DNA of 64,000 nt, taken from Pseudomonas sp. RIT-562. Its GTDB lineage: Bacteria > Pseudomonadota > Gammaproteobacteria > Pseudomonadales > Pseudomonadaceae. The stretch is taken from assembly GCF_026241895.1 (NCBI RefSeq), contig NZ_JAPJIV010000002.1, positions 310,001-374,000 of the forward strand, written 5' to 3'. Shown in pieces: positions 47,018 through 56,473 of this stretch. Position 1 is the first letter of the stretch, and every line of letters begins with the position of its first letter. Under the pieces are notes generated by a model. That model made no database searches. It was not told the DNA's origin and was given only the letters and a program-made list of their open reading frames with translations. The position numbers and the translations under genes were made by a program.

Positions 47018-48333
47018 AACTTCACCTCTAACCCGGCTTCACGGACGACGTCAGGCACGCTCTGACCCTGAAGGCGGGCAATGTCTTTGTGGTAATGACA
47101 CTTGGCATAAAAGAACACCGCCGCTGCCGCGAGGCTCACCAGTGGCACCAATTGGAAAGCGGCATGCAGGCCAATCAGGTCGGACACGCGCCCCGTGATG
47201 AATGGCCCCGGCGCCAGCCCCAGCATGTTGTTGGCCAACGTCAGCGTGGCGAACGCGGTGCCGTGCACGGAGTAATGGGTCAGGTTGGCAACCATCGCGC
47301 CGGCAGGCCCGGTAGTCCCTGTGGCAATCAGCATGCCCAGGCATATGAGCCCCAGTTGCAAAGGTCCCGCTGACAATGCGAACGCCGCCGACAGCAATAG
47401 GCAACTGCCCAGGCAAAAACCGATCGCCAGGCTGACCTTGCGCTCCGGCGAGTTGCGACACAGCCGGTCGCTGAGCATGCCGCACACGATCATCCCGGCA
47501 CCGCTGCATAGCACGATGATCGCGGCCATGCCGCCGGCCTTGTCCGTGGGCATGTCGTAGTAGCGATTCAGGTAGCTGGGAATCCACACCATCACAGTGC
47601 CGCCGACGAACAGCTGCAAGCCGCTGCCGATGTAAGTCGCCACCACCGAACGGCTGGACCACAACGTCCGTAACGGCCGCTTGACCCCCACCACAGCCTT
47701 GGCGAGCCGTTGCGGAGCGATGCGCGCCTCCTTGACGATGATCGGGTAAAGCACCGCCAGCACCAGGCCAAACAACGCCATGCCGGCGAACGACCAGCGC
47801 CAGCCCAGCTTGGCCGCGATAGCACCGCCCAATGCCATGCCCAGCACCGAGCCAAACATGCCGCCGGCCATGAACGCACTGGCCAGGGTGGCGCGCATGT
47901 GTTTCGGAAATACTGAAATCACCACCGCAATGCCGACGCTGCCATAGGCCGCTTCGCCAACGCCGACCATGAACCGCGCAATGAACATCTGCTGATAATC
48001 CTGCGCCACCGCACAACCCAGGGTGGCCAGGCTCCACAGCAGCGCCATCAGCGCGAGGCTTTTGACCCGACCAAAACGGTCAGCCAGCAGCGACAGCGGG
48101 AATGTCAGCAGGCCGACCATCAAGGCGACGATGCCGCTAAGCAGCCCGAGCTGGCCGTCGCTCAGGACCCATTCGCCCTTGAGCAGCGGAAACACCGCGT
48201 TCAGCACCTGACGCGACATGTAATCGGAAATCAACAAGCCGAACGTCAGGGCAAAGACGATCCAGGCATATTGGCGCGGAACGCCGACTCCGCTGGAGTC
48301 GTCATCGTCTGCGGCGATTGGGTGAAAGGCCAT
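47014..48333 (-). CDS. MFS transporter, anion/spinster-like
   Basis: 439 residues with 12 TMs. MFS signatures LLADRFGRVKSLALMALLW after TM2, and MLSDRLCRNSPER in the second half. Probably imports the substrate of this operon. It starts 91 bases after the BKACE gene; that gap may hold an mRNA processing or weaker transcription point. Confidence 0.9.
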   Translation of the reverse strand: MAFHPIAADDDDSSGVGVPRQYAWIVFALTFGLLISDYMSRQVLNAVFPLLKGEWVLSDGQLGLLSGIVALMVGLLTFPLSLLADRFGRVKSLALMALLWSLATLGCAVAQDYQQMFIARFMVGVGEAAYGSVGIAVVISVFPKHMRATLASAFMAGGMFGSVLGMALGGAIAAKLGWRWSFAGMALFGLVLAVLYPIIVKEARIAPQRLAKAVVGVKRPLRTLWSSRSVVATYIGSGLQLFVGGTVMVWIPSYLNRYYDMPTDKAGGMAAIIVLCSGAGMIVCGMLSDRLCRNSPERKVSLAIGFCLGSCLLLSAAFALSAGPLQLGLICLGMLIATGTTGPAGAMVANLTHYSVHGTAFATLTLANNMLGLAPGPFITGRVSDLIGLHAAFQLVPLVSLAAAAVFFYAKCHYHKDIARLQGQSVPDVVREAGLEVKL

Positions 48334-48424
48334 GCAGCCTCCTCAAAGCTTTTATTTATTGTTGTTATCAAGCACGTTGCAGCTCAGTGGACGAGGGGGC
48401 ACGGCCCCTCGCCCGCTCCATCGG

Positions 48425-49477
48425 TCAGCCGCGTTGCGGCACACCTTTTTGCCCGGCCCTGCGGTTGGGGGCCATGCCGTTGGCCAGCAGGGTTTGCTCG
48501 ATGCTGTCGTACTGCACACCGATGCGATAAATCTCGCGGGCTTCTTTGCCACTGGCGACTTCGCGACCCAGCTCATGGGCGATACGCACGGTCTGCTGGA
48601 TCTGCGCCACCGAGCCGAAACGGTCGCCCTTGTGGTCAATAATAGTGTCTTCGTTGCCTACGCGCGGGTGCATGCCCATGGCCATCGACATGGTGTTGAA
48701 CGGCATGACGTTCTTGAGCAGCGACTCGGAAGTCAGGGTGCAGCCGTCCGGCGCGCGATGGATGAAATTGAAGAAGTTGAACGGATTCGGCCCGTCAAAA
48801 CCACCGCCAATGCCGATCCAGGTCAGGTTCAGCGGGCCCATGTAGACACCTCTGCGCACCAGGCGCTCGAGGGTTTCCAGCGCGTGCATGCCGGTCAGCT
48901 GAAAGTGCGGCTGGATGCCGTTGTCCATCAGGCGCTTGAGGTGCTCGGCGACCCAGGCGGGACCGGCCGGTACGGTCATTTCGCTGTAGGCGGCGTGAAT
49001 CATGGGGTTGTCCAAGGAAGTGCCCTTCAGGTACTCCGGGTACAGCAGCTCCATGATGTTCATCTGAGTGGTGTTGATCGCCACCGTCACCTGATCCGGC
49101 TTCGGGGTCAGCTCGGCCAGCATGTGCCGGGTGTCGTCGGACAGCCACTTGGCGGCTTCGCCGTCGCTTTCCGGGGCGAAGGAAATCGAACCGCCGACCT
49201 GGATGATCATGTCCGGCACCGCTTCACGCACACCGGCGATCAGCTCATTGAATTTCGACAGGCGCTTGGAGCCCTTGCCGTCCAGTTCGCGCACATGCAG
49301 GTGCAGCACCGTGGCACCGGCTTCATAGCAATCGACCGCTTTCTGGACCTGCTCATCCATGGTCAGCGGGATGTCTTCGGGAAAGTCTTCCGGCATCCAT
49401 TCCGGGCCGTACGGGGCCACGGTAATGACCACTTTTTCCATGTTTTCGGGGTGCAGGGAATCGTCGAAGAATTGCAT
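48425..49477 (-). CDS. Beta-keto acid cleavage enzyme (BKACE, formerly DUF849)
   Basis: 350-residue TIM barrel with the zinc-binding HLHVRELDGKGS motif (two His) and MIIQVGGSISF. The family condenses a beta-keto acid with acetyl-CoA to give acetoacetate and a new acyl-CoA; known members act on 3-keto-5-aminohexanoate or dehydrocarnitine. Here the substrate is unknown; it implies that the pathway forms a 3-oxo acid. Start MQFFDDSLHPENMEKVVI; an alternative ATG 12 codons inside (MEKVVITVAPYG) is also possible. Confidence 0.9.
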   Translation of the reverse strand: MQFFDDSLHPENMEKVVITVAPYGPEWMPEDFPEDIPLTMDEQVQKAVDCYEAGATVLHLHVRELDGKGSKRLSKFNELIAGVREAVPDMIIQVGGSISFAPESDGEAAKWLSDDTRHMLAELTPKPDQVTVAINTTQMNIMELLYPEYLKGTSLDNPMIHAAYSEMTVPAGPAWVAEHLKRLMDNGIQPHFQLTGMHALETLERLVRRGVYMGPLNLTWIGIGGGFDGPNPFNFFNFIHRAPDGCTLTSESLLKNVMPFNTMSMAMGMHPRVGNEDTIIDHKGDRFGSVAQIQQTVRIAHELGREVASGKEAREIYRIGVQYDSIEQTLLANGMAPNRRAGQKGVPQRG

Positions 49478-49564
49478 GGCTTGCTCCAGTTTTTATGATT
49501 GTCCCGCCCACCCGGAGTCGTGCCGGGCAGACGTGTCAGCGAGTGCGTATGCAGAAGGGGTGGG

Positions 49565-50413
49565 TCAGTAGGTCTTGTCGCCGATGATCCCGGCGCGCTC
49601 CATCTTGCGATGGCACGGCGGGTAATCCATGACGGCATAGTGCTGGGTACTGCGGTTGTCCCAGATGGCGATGCTGTTGGGCTTCCAGCGCCAGCGCACT
49701 TGATATTCGGGGATGTACGCCTGGCTGATCAGGTAGCGCAGCAACTCGCTCGCGCCGGGGTTGGCATCCTGGCCGAAGCGCACTCGCTCAGGGGTGTGGT
49801 AATTGCTCAAGTGGGTGGTGAAGGCGTTGACGAACAGCACCTTCTCGCCGGTCTCCGGGTGAGTGCGCACCACCGGGTGCTCGGCATCCGGGTACATCGC
49901 CTTGAGCGCCAGGCGCTTCTCGATCGGCATGGCCGCACCGAAGCTCGCCTCGATACTGTGGCGGGCGCGCAGGTCGGCGATTTTCACTTTCACCTCGTCC
50001 GGCAAATTCTCGTAGGCCAGAACCATGTTGGCCCACATGGTATCGCCACCCACCGGCGGGCACTCGACGCAACGCAGCACGCACCCCATCGGCGGCGCCT
50101 CGCGCCAGGTGGCATCGGTGTGCCAGGCGTTTTCGTAGCGGTCCATCGGTTGGTCGGGGTTCTTGTAGATCTGCACCAGCCCCGGATGCTGCGGATCGCT
50201 GCCCGCCACCGGATGATCCTCCAGCTCACCAAACCGTCGGGCGAAGGCCACGTGCTCGGCGCGAGTGATGTCCTGGTCCCGCAGGAACACCACCCGGTGC
50301 TTGAGCAGTTGGGCACGGATCTCGCCAAACAGAGCGTCGTCGTGCACCGCGTCGGCGAGGTTCACGCCGATCAGTTCGGCGCCGATGCTGCAGGTCAATT
50401 GTTCGACTTTCAT
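49565..50413 (-). CDS. TauD/TfdA-type alpha-ketoglutarate-dependent dioxygenase
   Basis: 282 residues. Fe(II) ligands in WHTDATW (HxD) and the distal His in STQHYAV, with Arg near the C-terminus for 2-oxoglutarate. The family hydroxylates taurine, alkylsulfates, 2,4-D, or betaines; in taurine this releases sulfite. The ATG at 50413 has AAGGAG upstream. It lies 13 bases after the qor-like gene. Confidence 0.92.
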   Translation of the reverse strand: MKVEQLTCSIGAELIGVNLADAVHDDALFGEIRAQLLKHRVVFLRDQDITRAEHVAFARRFGELEDHPVAGSDPQHPGLVQIYKNPDQPMDRYENAWHTDATWREAPPMGCVLRCVECPPVGGDTMWANMVLAYENLPDEVKVKIADLRARHSIEASFGAAMPIEKRLALKAMYPDAEHPVVRTHPETGEKVLFVNAFTTHLSNYHTPERVRFGQDANPGASELLRYLISQAYIPEYQVRWRWKPNSIAIWDNRSTQHYAVMDYPPCHRKMERAGIIGDKTY

Positions 50414-50426
50414 GGCTGGCCGCTCC

Positions 50427-51407
50427 TTAAATGACGAAAATCGACGAGCCGGTGGTCTTGCGTGACTCAAGATCGCGATGGGCCTGCACTGCATCCTGCA
50501 AGGCGTAGTGCTGGTTGATCTCGATCTTGATCCGACCGCTGCCGACGTGGTCGAACAACTCACCGGCCAGGGCGGCTTTCTCCGCAGGGTCACTGATGTA
50601 GTTGGCCAGGGCCGGGCGAGTCAGGAACAGCGAACCTTTCATCGCCAGCAGCACCGGGTCGAACGCCGGTATCGGCCCGGACGCAGTACCCACGCAGACC
50701 ATCAGGCCACGAGGCTTCAACGAATCCAGCGACCCCATGAAAGTAGTCTTGCCAACGCTGTCGAACACCACGTTGACCCCCACGCCATCGGTCAACTCGC
50801 GAACGCGGGCGGCGACGTCTTCGTGGCTGTAATTGATGGTGTGGGCGCAACCGTGAGCCCGGGCTATTTCAGCCTTTTGCTCGGTCGACACAGTGCCAAT
50901 CACGTTCAGGCCGAGCAATTTGGCCCACTGCGAGACGATCAGCCCGACGCCCCCGGCGGCAGCGTGCAGGAGGATGCTGTCACCGGCCTTGAAGTCGTAG
51001 ATGCGGCGCATCAGGTACGAGGACGTCAGCCCGCGCATGGTCATCGCGGCGGCGGTTTCGAAACTGATGGTTTCCGGCAGCTTGATCAGCGGCGCAGCCG
51101 GGATCAGGCGCTCGGTGCTGTAGGCGCCGAGGGTATTGAGGAAACCGGTGTAAGTGACGCGATCCCCCACCTGCACGTTGGTCACTCCCTCACCAATGGC
51201 CTGGACCACCCCGGAGGCTTCAACCCCCATGCCGTTGGGCATCGGGATCGGGTAGGTACCGTTGCGAAAGTAGGTGTCGGCGTAGTTGAGGCCAACCGCT
51301 ACATGACGAAGGCGGACCTCGCCTGGACCGGGTTCGCCGACTTCGACGTCCTCATAACGTAGAACCTCGGGACCACCGGTTTCGTAAAAGCGTACGGCTT
51401 TGGCCAT
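50427..51407 (-). CDS. Zinc-independent quinone oxidoreductase (MDR family)
   Basis: 326 residues. Resembles QorA: AVGLNYADTYFRNGTYP and the NADPH loop AAAGGVGLIVSQWAKLLG. It lacks the zinc cysteines of alcohol dehydrogenases. The first gene of the operon; GGAG ten bases before the ATG at 51407. May act on an enone or quinone in the pathway, or have a protective function. Confidence 0.92.
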   Translation of the reverse strand: MAKAVRFYETGGPEVLRYEDVEVGEPGPGEVRLRHVAVGLNYADTYFRNGTYPIPMPNGMGVEASGVVQAIGEGVTNVQVGDRVTYTGFLNTLGAYSTERLIPAAPLIKLPETISFETAAAMTMRGLTSSYLMRRIYDFKAGDSILLHAAAGGVGLIVSQWAKLLGLNVIGTVSTEQKAEIARAHGCAHTINYSHEDVAARVRELTDGVGVNVVFDSVGKTTFMGSLDSLKPRGLMVCVGTASGPIPAFDPVLLAMKGSLFLTRPALANYISDPAEKAALAGELFDHVGSGRIKIEINQHYALQDAVQAHRDLESRKTTGSSIFVI

Positions 51408-51509
51408 TATTTTTATTCTCCAATCTGCAAGTTGGCGTGCGGCATCGAATTGCGTTGATTGGACTGTAGGTCGCGGCCTGATACGACGCTTCTCATCGGG
51501 CGACAATGG

Positions 51510-51529
51510 CTTTTCATTTCATGACAGAT
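51510..51529. promoter_or_regulatory. Candidate operator, copy 2 of a shared 20-nt motif
   Basis: CTTTTCATTTCATGACAGAT, 103 bases upstream of the qor-like start codon, matching 19 of 20 bases with 43776-43795 in the same orientation relative to the minus-strand operon. Confidence 0.55.
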
Positions 51530-51615
51530 CTGGTCACACAAATTCACATTAGCCTGTCCCGCCGCCACCTGCGTTATCATCGCCGGCCTCTGCGCCCCAA
51601 GAGCCATGACCCCGG

Positions 51616-53529
51616 ATGCCCGTAACGCTGCCACCGCCCGCCGATCTTCACTCCCTGCCACCGGTTCTCGCCGGCCCGCTGTTGCGGCGCCTGGAGCCCA
51701 CGCGGCTGGTGCTGTGGCTGGTGGGTTCGCGGGAGCTGGAGCTGACCCTGCGTCTACAGGGTGTCGCCGACATCCACCTCGCCTCCACTCGATGCACAGT
51801 CATTGCGGTGGGCAGTCATGCCTTCGTGCATTTGATCGACGTGCCAATCGACAACGCCCTGCCCTGCGACACCCTGATCGAATATGACTTGTTGATTGAC
51901 GGGGCCGGGATTGCCGAGTGGGCGCCGCATCTGTTGTATGGAGAGGCACTGCAGCCGAATTTCGTGCTGCGCTCGCGGATCGATCAGTTACTGCATGGCT
52001 CCTGTCGCAAACCGCATCATCCTGCGGCCGATGGTTTGCTCTGCGTCGATCAGTTGCTGGCGACCGCGCACCCGCCGCAGCAGCGTCCCGCAGTGTTGAT
52101 GATGACCGGCGACCAGGTGTATGCCGACGACGTTGCTGGCCCGACGCTGCGGGCGATTCATGCGTTGATCGAGCGGTTGGGGTTGTTCGAGGAACACCTC
52201 GAAGGCGCGGTGGTCAGCGACAGCGCCAAGCTCTACGAGCACCCGGCCAGTTATTACCATCGTGCGGATTTGTTACCGGCGCTTGAGAGCAACGAGACGC
52301 TGCGTGAGCGATTTTTCGGTGGGGCGCGTAAGCCGATTTTCACCAGCAGCAGCGCCGACAATCATCTGGTGACATTTGCCGAGGTGATGGCGATGTACCT
52401 GCTGGTGTGGTCGCCGACCCCGTGGACGCTGATTGCGCCGCAGCCGCCGGTGCTGACTGCGCAGCGGCGCGAGCGTTATGCGCTGGAGCAGACGCGCATT
52501 GATGGCTTCACTGCCGGCCTGGGTGGCGTGGCCCGGGCGCTGGCGCACTTGCCGAGCCTGATGATTTTCGATGACCACGATATTACCGATGACTGGAATC
52601 TTTCCGCGCAGTGGGAGGAAACGGCCTACGGGCATCCGTTCTCCAAGCGGATCATCGGCAATGCGTTGATTGCCTACATGCTGTGTCAGGGCTGGGGTAA
52701 TAACCCGGATGTGTTCAAGGATCTGCTGAAGAAAACCGCGCAGTTCAGCGCGACCGGGCAGGACCGTTACCTGGACAGCCCGGTGCAGGATGACCTGATC
52801 GACGACCTGCTGAAATTTCAGCAGTGGCACTACGTGCTGCCCACCAGCCCGGCGCTGGTGGTGATCGATACCCGCACTCGCCGCTGGCGCAGTGAAATGA
52901 CGTTGAAGCAGCCCTCAGGTTTGCTTGACTGGGAAGCGCTGAGCGAGCTGCAGCAGGAATTGCTGGATCACCCTTCGGCAATCATCGTATCGCCGGCGCC
53001 GATCTTTGGCGTGAAGTTGATCGAGACTGTGCAGAAAATATTCAGCTGGTGCGGTTTCCCGCTGCTGGTGGACGCGGAAAACTGGATGGCCCATCGCGGC
53101 GCGGCGCAGGTAATCCTGAATATTTTCCGCCACTCGCGGACGCCGGGCAATTACGTAGTGCTGTCGGGGGATGTGCATTATTCCTTCGTCTACGAGGTAT
53201 TTATCCGACATCGCAAGGGCGGTCCGCGTATCTGGCAAATCGTCAGCAGCGGCATCAAGAACGAGTTTCCGCCGACGCTACTGGAGTGGTTCGACCGGCT
53301 GAACCGCTGGCTCTATTCCCCGCGTTCCCCGCTGAACTGGCTGACCAAGCGCCGGCTGATGCGCATTGTTCCGCATGTGCCGGAGCATGCTGAAGCGGGT
53401 GAGCGCCTGTGGAATTCGGCGGGCATTGGGCAGGTGTTTTTTAATCAGCAGGGACAGCCTGAGGCTGTTTATCAGCACAATTCAAACGGCCTGCCGAAGA
53501 CGCGGATGGTTGCGCCGGACGAAGACTGA
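51616..53529 (+). CDS. PhoD-like metallophosphatase
   Basis: 637 residues of the alkaline phosphatase D superfamily. Metal-site motifs MMTGDQVYADDVAG, IFDDHDITDDWN and VLSGDVHYSF. There is no Tat or Sec signal, unlike canonical secreted PhoD, so it is probably cytoplasmic and may act on a different phosphoester. Divergent from the qor operon; single gene. Confidence 0.9.
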   Translation: MPVTLPPPADLHSLPPVLAGPLLRRLEPTRLVLWLVGSRELELTLRLQGVADIHLASTRCTVIAVGSHAFVHLIDVPIDNALPCDTLIEYDLLIDGAGIAEWAPHLLYGEALQPNFVLRSRIDQLLHGSCRKPHHPAADGLLCVDQLLATAHPPQQRPAVLMMTGDQVYADDVAGPTLRAIHALIERLGLFEEHLEGAVVSDSAKLYEHPASYYHRADLLPALESNETLRERFFGGARKPIFTSSSADNHLVTFAEVMAMYLLVWSPTPWTLIAPQPPVLTAQRRERYALEQTRIDGFTAGLGGVARALAHLPSLMIFDDHDITDDWNLSAQWEETAYGHPFSKRIIGNALIAYMLCQGWGNNPDVFKDLLKKTAQFSATGQDRYLDSPVQDDLIDDLLKFQQWHYVLPTSPALVVIDTRTRRWRSEMTLKQPSGLLDWEALSELQQELLDHPSAIIVSPAPIFGVKLIETVQKIFSWCGFPLLVDAENWMAHRGAAQVILNIFRHSRTPGNYVVLSGDVHYSFVYEVFIRHRKGGPRIWQIVSSGIKNEFPPTLLEWFDRLNRWLYSPRSPLNWLTKRRLMRIVPHVPEHAEAGERLWNSAGIGQVFFNQQGQPEAVYQHNSNGLPKTRMVAPDED

Positions 53530-53549
53530 CGGGAGACCGGGTTGTCCGT

Positions 53550-53573
53550 ATCGCGAGCAGGCTCACTCCTACA
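53550..53573. repeat. Single REP element
   Basis: ATCGCGAGCAGGCTCACTCC then TACA, directly upstream of the VOC gene; its last bases abut the ribosome site AAGGGA. Confidence 0.8.
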
Positions 53574-53584
53574 AAGGGATATTT

Positions 53585-54007
53585 ATGTTTGCACGGAGCA
53601 AGTTGGTACCTGAACTGATGGTCAGCGATATCGGGAACAGCCTGCATTTCTGGACGGTGTTGGTCGGTATTCCAATTGCCTACGAGCGTCCTGAAGTCGG
53701 GTTTGCCTACCTTGACCTGAACGGCGCGCAGCTGATGCTGGAGCAGTACGATCCCGGGGAGGGGCAATGGCTCAGTGGTGCGCTGCAGGCGCCCTTTGGT
53801 CGGGGGATCAATCTTCAGATTACGGTTGAATCAGTTGAACCGATTCTGCAGCGGCTGTCTGAAGTTCAATGGCCACTGTTTCGAGCGTGTGCCGACACCT
53901 GGTATCGCGCCGACAAGGTTGAAGTGGGCCAGCGGGAATTCCTGATACAGGACCCGGACGGTTACCTGGTGCGGTTGGTGGAAAGCCTGGGGGAACGCCG
54001 TTGTTAG
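53585..54007 (+). CDS. VOC-superfamily (bleomycin-resistance-like) protein
   Basis: 140 residues: VPELMVSDIGNSLHFWTVLVG and the C-terminal FLIQDPDGYLVRLVE are the paired beta-alpha-beta units of glyoxalase/bleomycin-resistance folds. The start follows AAGGGA; the longer frame from 53366 lies inside the phosphatase gene. Function unknown; could be a small-molecule binding protein. Confidence 0.9.
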   Translation: MFARSKLVPELMVSDIGNSLHFWTVLVGIPIAYERPEVGFAYLDLNGAQLMLEQYDPGEGQWLSGALQAPFGRGINLQITVESVEPILQRLSEVQWPLFRACADTWYRADKVEVGQREFLIQDPDGYLVRLVESLGERRC

Positions 54008-54107
54008 AACACCTAGATTTCAATTATCTGCTGGCGACCTATGGCTATGGACGGTGTTCGGTGGCTGCCTGGTGGGGAAAGCCCTTCCCTTCAAAGTGAA
54101 CGACGGA

Positions 54108-54212
54108 CCCGTAGGAGCTGCCGCAGGCTGCGATCTTTTGATCTTCAGCGGCTTCAATATCGCCGAAAACATCAAAGTCAAAAGATCGCAGCCTGCGGCA
54201 GCTCCTACGGGG
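54108..54212. repeat. REPIN of the second REP family
   Basis: Near-perfect inverted arms beginning GTAGGAGCTGCCGCAGGCTG, each followed by CGATCTTTTGA, around a 30-base spacer. A different sequence family from the repeat at 1765. Confidence 0.9.
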
Positions 54213-54232
54213 GTTGTGGGTGAATCGAGAAA

Positions 54233-55399
54233 TCAGATCACCCGACATATCCCTCTGACAATCATCTCCACCTCCCGCTCATCAATCGTCAACGGTGGCA
54301 GCAGGCGGATGGTTTTGCCGCGGGTGACGTTGATCAGCAAGCCGTGGTCGCGGGCGGCAATCAGGGTCAGGTCGCGGATGGGTTGCTTGAGTTCGATGCC
54401 GATCATCAGGCCGTGACCACGAATGGCCAGCACGTTCGGATTGTCCGCCAACTCGGCACGCAATCTGGCGAGCAGGCGGTCGCCCTGGCGTGCGGCGTTG
54501 TGCAGCAAGGCCTGCTCTTCGATTATTTCCAACACCGTGCAAGCAACCCGACAGGCCAGCGGATTACCGCCGAAAGTGCTGCCGTGGCTGCCAGGGGTGA
54601 AAAGCTCGGCGGCTTTGCCCCGTGCCAGGCAGGCGCCGATGGGGATGCCGTTGCCCAGGCCCTTGGCCAGGGTCATGACGTCCGGGACGATGCCTTCGTG
54701 CTGGAACGCGAACCACTGGCCAGTGCGGCCGATTCCGGTCTGGATCTCATCCAGCATCATCAGCCACCCTTGCCGATTGCACAGTTCGCGCACGGCTTTC
54801 AGGTAGCCAGGTGGCGCCGGTTGCACGCCACTTTCGCCCTGGATTGGCTCCATCAGGATTGCCACGATGCGCGGGCCGTGGAGTTGCTGCACCCGATCGA
54901 GCGCCTTGAGGTCGCCGAACGGCACTTTGACGAAGTCTCCTGGCAGCTCGCTGAACCCAAGCCGTACGGCCGGGCCATCGCTGGCGGACAAGGTGCCAAG
55001 GGTCCGACCGTGGAAAGCGTTTTCCATGACCACCACCAGCGGCTTTTCGATACCTTTGCGCCAGCCGTGCAGTCGCGCCAGCTTCAACGCGGTTTCGTTG
55101 GCTTCAGCGCCGGAGTTGTTGAAGAACGCCCGCTCCATGCCGGCTAATTGGGTCAGCTTACCGGCCAGGCGTTGTTGCCAGTCGATGCTGTACAGGTTCG
55201 ACGTATGCAGCAACAGTCCCGCCTGCTCGCTGATCGCCGCGACGATTTTCGGGTGGGAATGGCCAACGTTGGTCACTGCCACTCCCGCCACCGCGTCGAG
55301 GTATTCGCGCCCGGCCTGATCCCACAGGCGCGTACCCAGGCCCTTGCAGAAACTCAGGGCCAGTGGTTGGTAGGTGGTCATCAGGCAGGCGGCGGTCAT
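54233..55399 (-). CDS. Acetylornithine aminotransferase-like class III aminotransferase
   Basis: 388 residues. PLP enzymes motif: [19 protein letters not shown], the lysine in [14 protein letters not shown], and [16 protein letters not shown]. Closest to ArgD-type enzymes that use acetylornithine, succinylornithine or other omega-amines. The ATG at 55399 ([15 protein letters not shown]) has GGAG nine bases upstream; an ATG six codons upstream exists. Divergent from a LysR regulator. Confidence 0.9.
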   Translation of the reverse strand: MTAACLMTTYQPLALSFCKGLGTRLWDQAGREYLDAVAGVAVTNVGHSHPKIVAAISEQAGLLLHTSNLYSIDWQQRLAGKLTQLAGMERAFFNNSGAEANETALKLARLHGWRKGIEKPLVVVMENAFHGRTLGTLSASDGPAVRLGFSELPGDFVKVPFGDLKALDRVQQLHGPRIVAILMEPIQGESGVQPAPPGYLKAVRELCNRQGWLMMLDEIQTGIGRTGQWFAFQHEGIVPDVMTLAKGLGNGIPIGACLARGKAAELFTPGSHGSTFGGNPLACRVACTVLEIIEEQALLHNAARQGDRLLARLRAELADNPNVLAIRGHGLMIGIELKQPIRDLTLIAARDHGLLINVTRGKTIRLLPPLTIDEREVEMIVRGICRVI

Positions 55400-55501
55400 G
55401 ACGTAAAGCTCCATCAATTGTCGGTGTTTTTCCAGTATCGTTAGCCACCTGAGCTGGATAAACGCTGCATTCCTTCAATCATTTTAAAGCTGGGCTTGAT
55501 A

Positions 55502-56407
55502 ATGGATCTGTTCCAGGCAATGACCGTGTACGTGCGGGTGGTCGAGACCGGCAGCATGACCGCCGCCGCGTACCAGTGCGCAATGTCCACCACCATGGTG
55601 GGCAATCACCTGCGTGCCTTGGAGCAGCGCCTGGGCGTGCGCCTGCTCAATCGCACCACCCGGCGCCAGCGCCTGACGGAGTTCGGCACGGCCTACTATC
55701 AGCGCTGCCTGGAAGTGCTGGGCCTGGTGGCCGACTCCGAGCGGATGGCCGAACAAAGCCAGGACACACCCAGCGGTACATTGCGCATCACCGCACCGCT
55801 GACTTTCGGCACTGAAAAACTTGCACCGGCCCTCAGCGAGTTTGCCCTGCGCTACCCCCAGGTCAAACTCGACGTGATGCTCTCCAACGGCCGCCCGGAC
55901 CTTTTGGAAAACGGCCTGGACGTGGCGTTTCGTCTGGGCGCCATCGAGCCAAGCAACATGATCGCCCGGCCGCTGATCGACTACACCTTGACCATGTGCG
56001 CTTCGCCGGACTACCTGGCACGCCGGGGCAATCCGCAAACACCCGAGGACCTGCGACAACATGACTGCCTGGCCTTCGCCTATCCGGCCGGGGACGACTG
56101 GCACTCGGTGGAGAAACACTGGCGCCTCAGCGGTCCTGACGGTGAAGTGATGGTAGCGGTCAGCGGCACGCTGCTGATCAACAGCTCCGCGGGCCTGCAC
56201 CAGGCGGCTCGCACCGGCATGGGTATCGTGATGTTGCCGGACGCGCTGGTGGAGCAGGACCTGGCGAGCGGACAACTCGTGGCCCTGATCCCTGACTATC
56301 AACTGCCGAGCCGGCCCATGAGCCTGATTTATGCCCAGGATAGATACCGTCTGCCCAAGCTGCGCCACTTCGTTGATTTCGCGATGCAGCTGTGGGGCAA
56401 GCAGTAG
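55502..56407 (+). CDS. LysR-family transcriptional regulator
   Basis: 301 residues with the N-terminal winged HTH (MDLFQAMTVYVRVVETGSMT...LRALEQRLGVRLLNRTTRR) and a C-terminal periplasmic-binding-like effector domain. CrgA-like subgroup. Divergent from the aminotransferase with a 102-base gap, so it may control it; the ligand is unknown. Confidence 0.92.
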   Translation: MDLFQAMTVYVRVVETGSMTAAAYQCAMSTTMVGNHLRALEQRLGVRLLNRTTRRQRLTEFGTAYYQRCLEVLGLVADSERMAEQSQDTPSGTLRITAPLTFGTEKLAPALSEFALRYPQVKLDVMLSNGRPDLLENGLDVAFRLGAIEPSNMIARPLIDYTLTMCASPDYLARRGNPQTPEDLRQHDCLAFAYPAGDDWHSVEKHWRLSGPDGEVMVAVSGTLLINSSAGLHQAARTGMGIVMLPDALVEQDLASGQLVALIPDYQLPSRPMSLIYAQDRYRLPKLRHFVDFAMQLWGKQ

Positions 56408-56473
56408 TAGCCAGGTTAGGACGGGATGTGCCTTTGAAATAGGCAAGCGCCTGACCGATGTGTAGCCCCAAAA

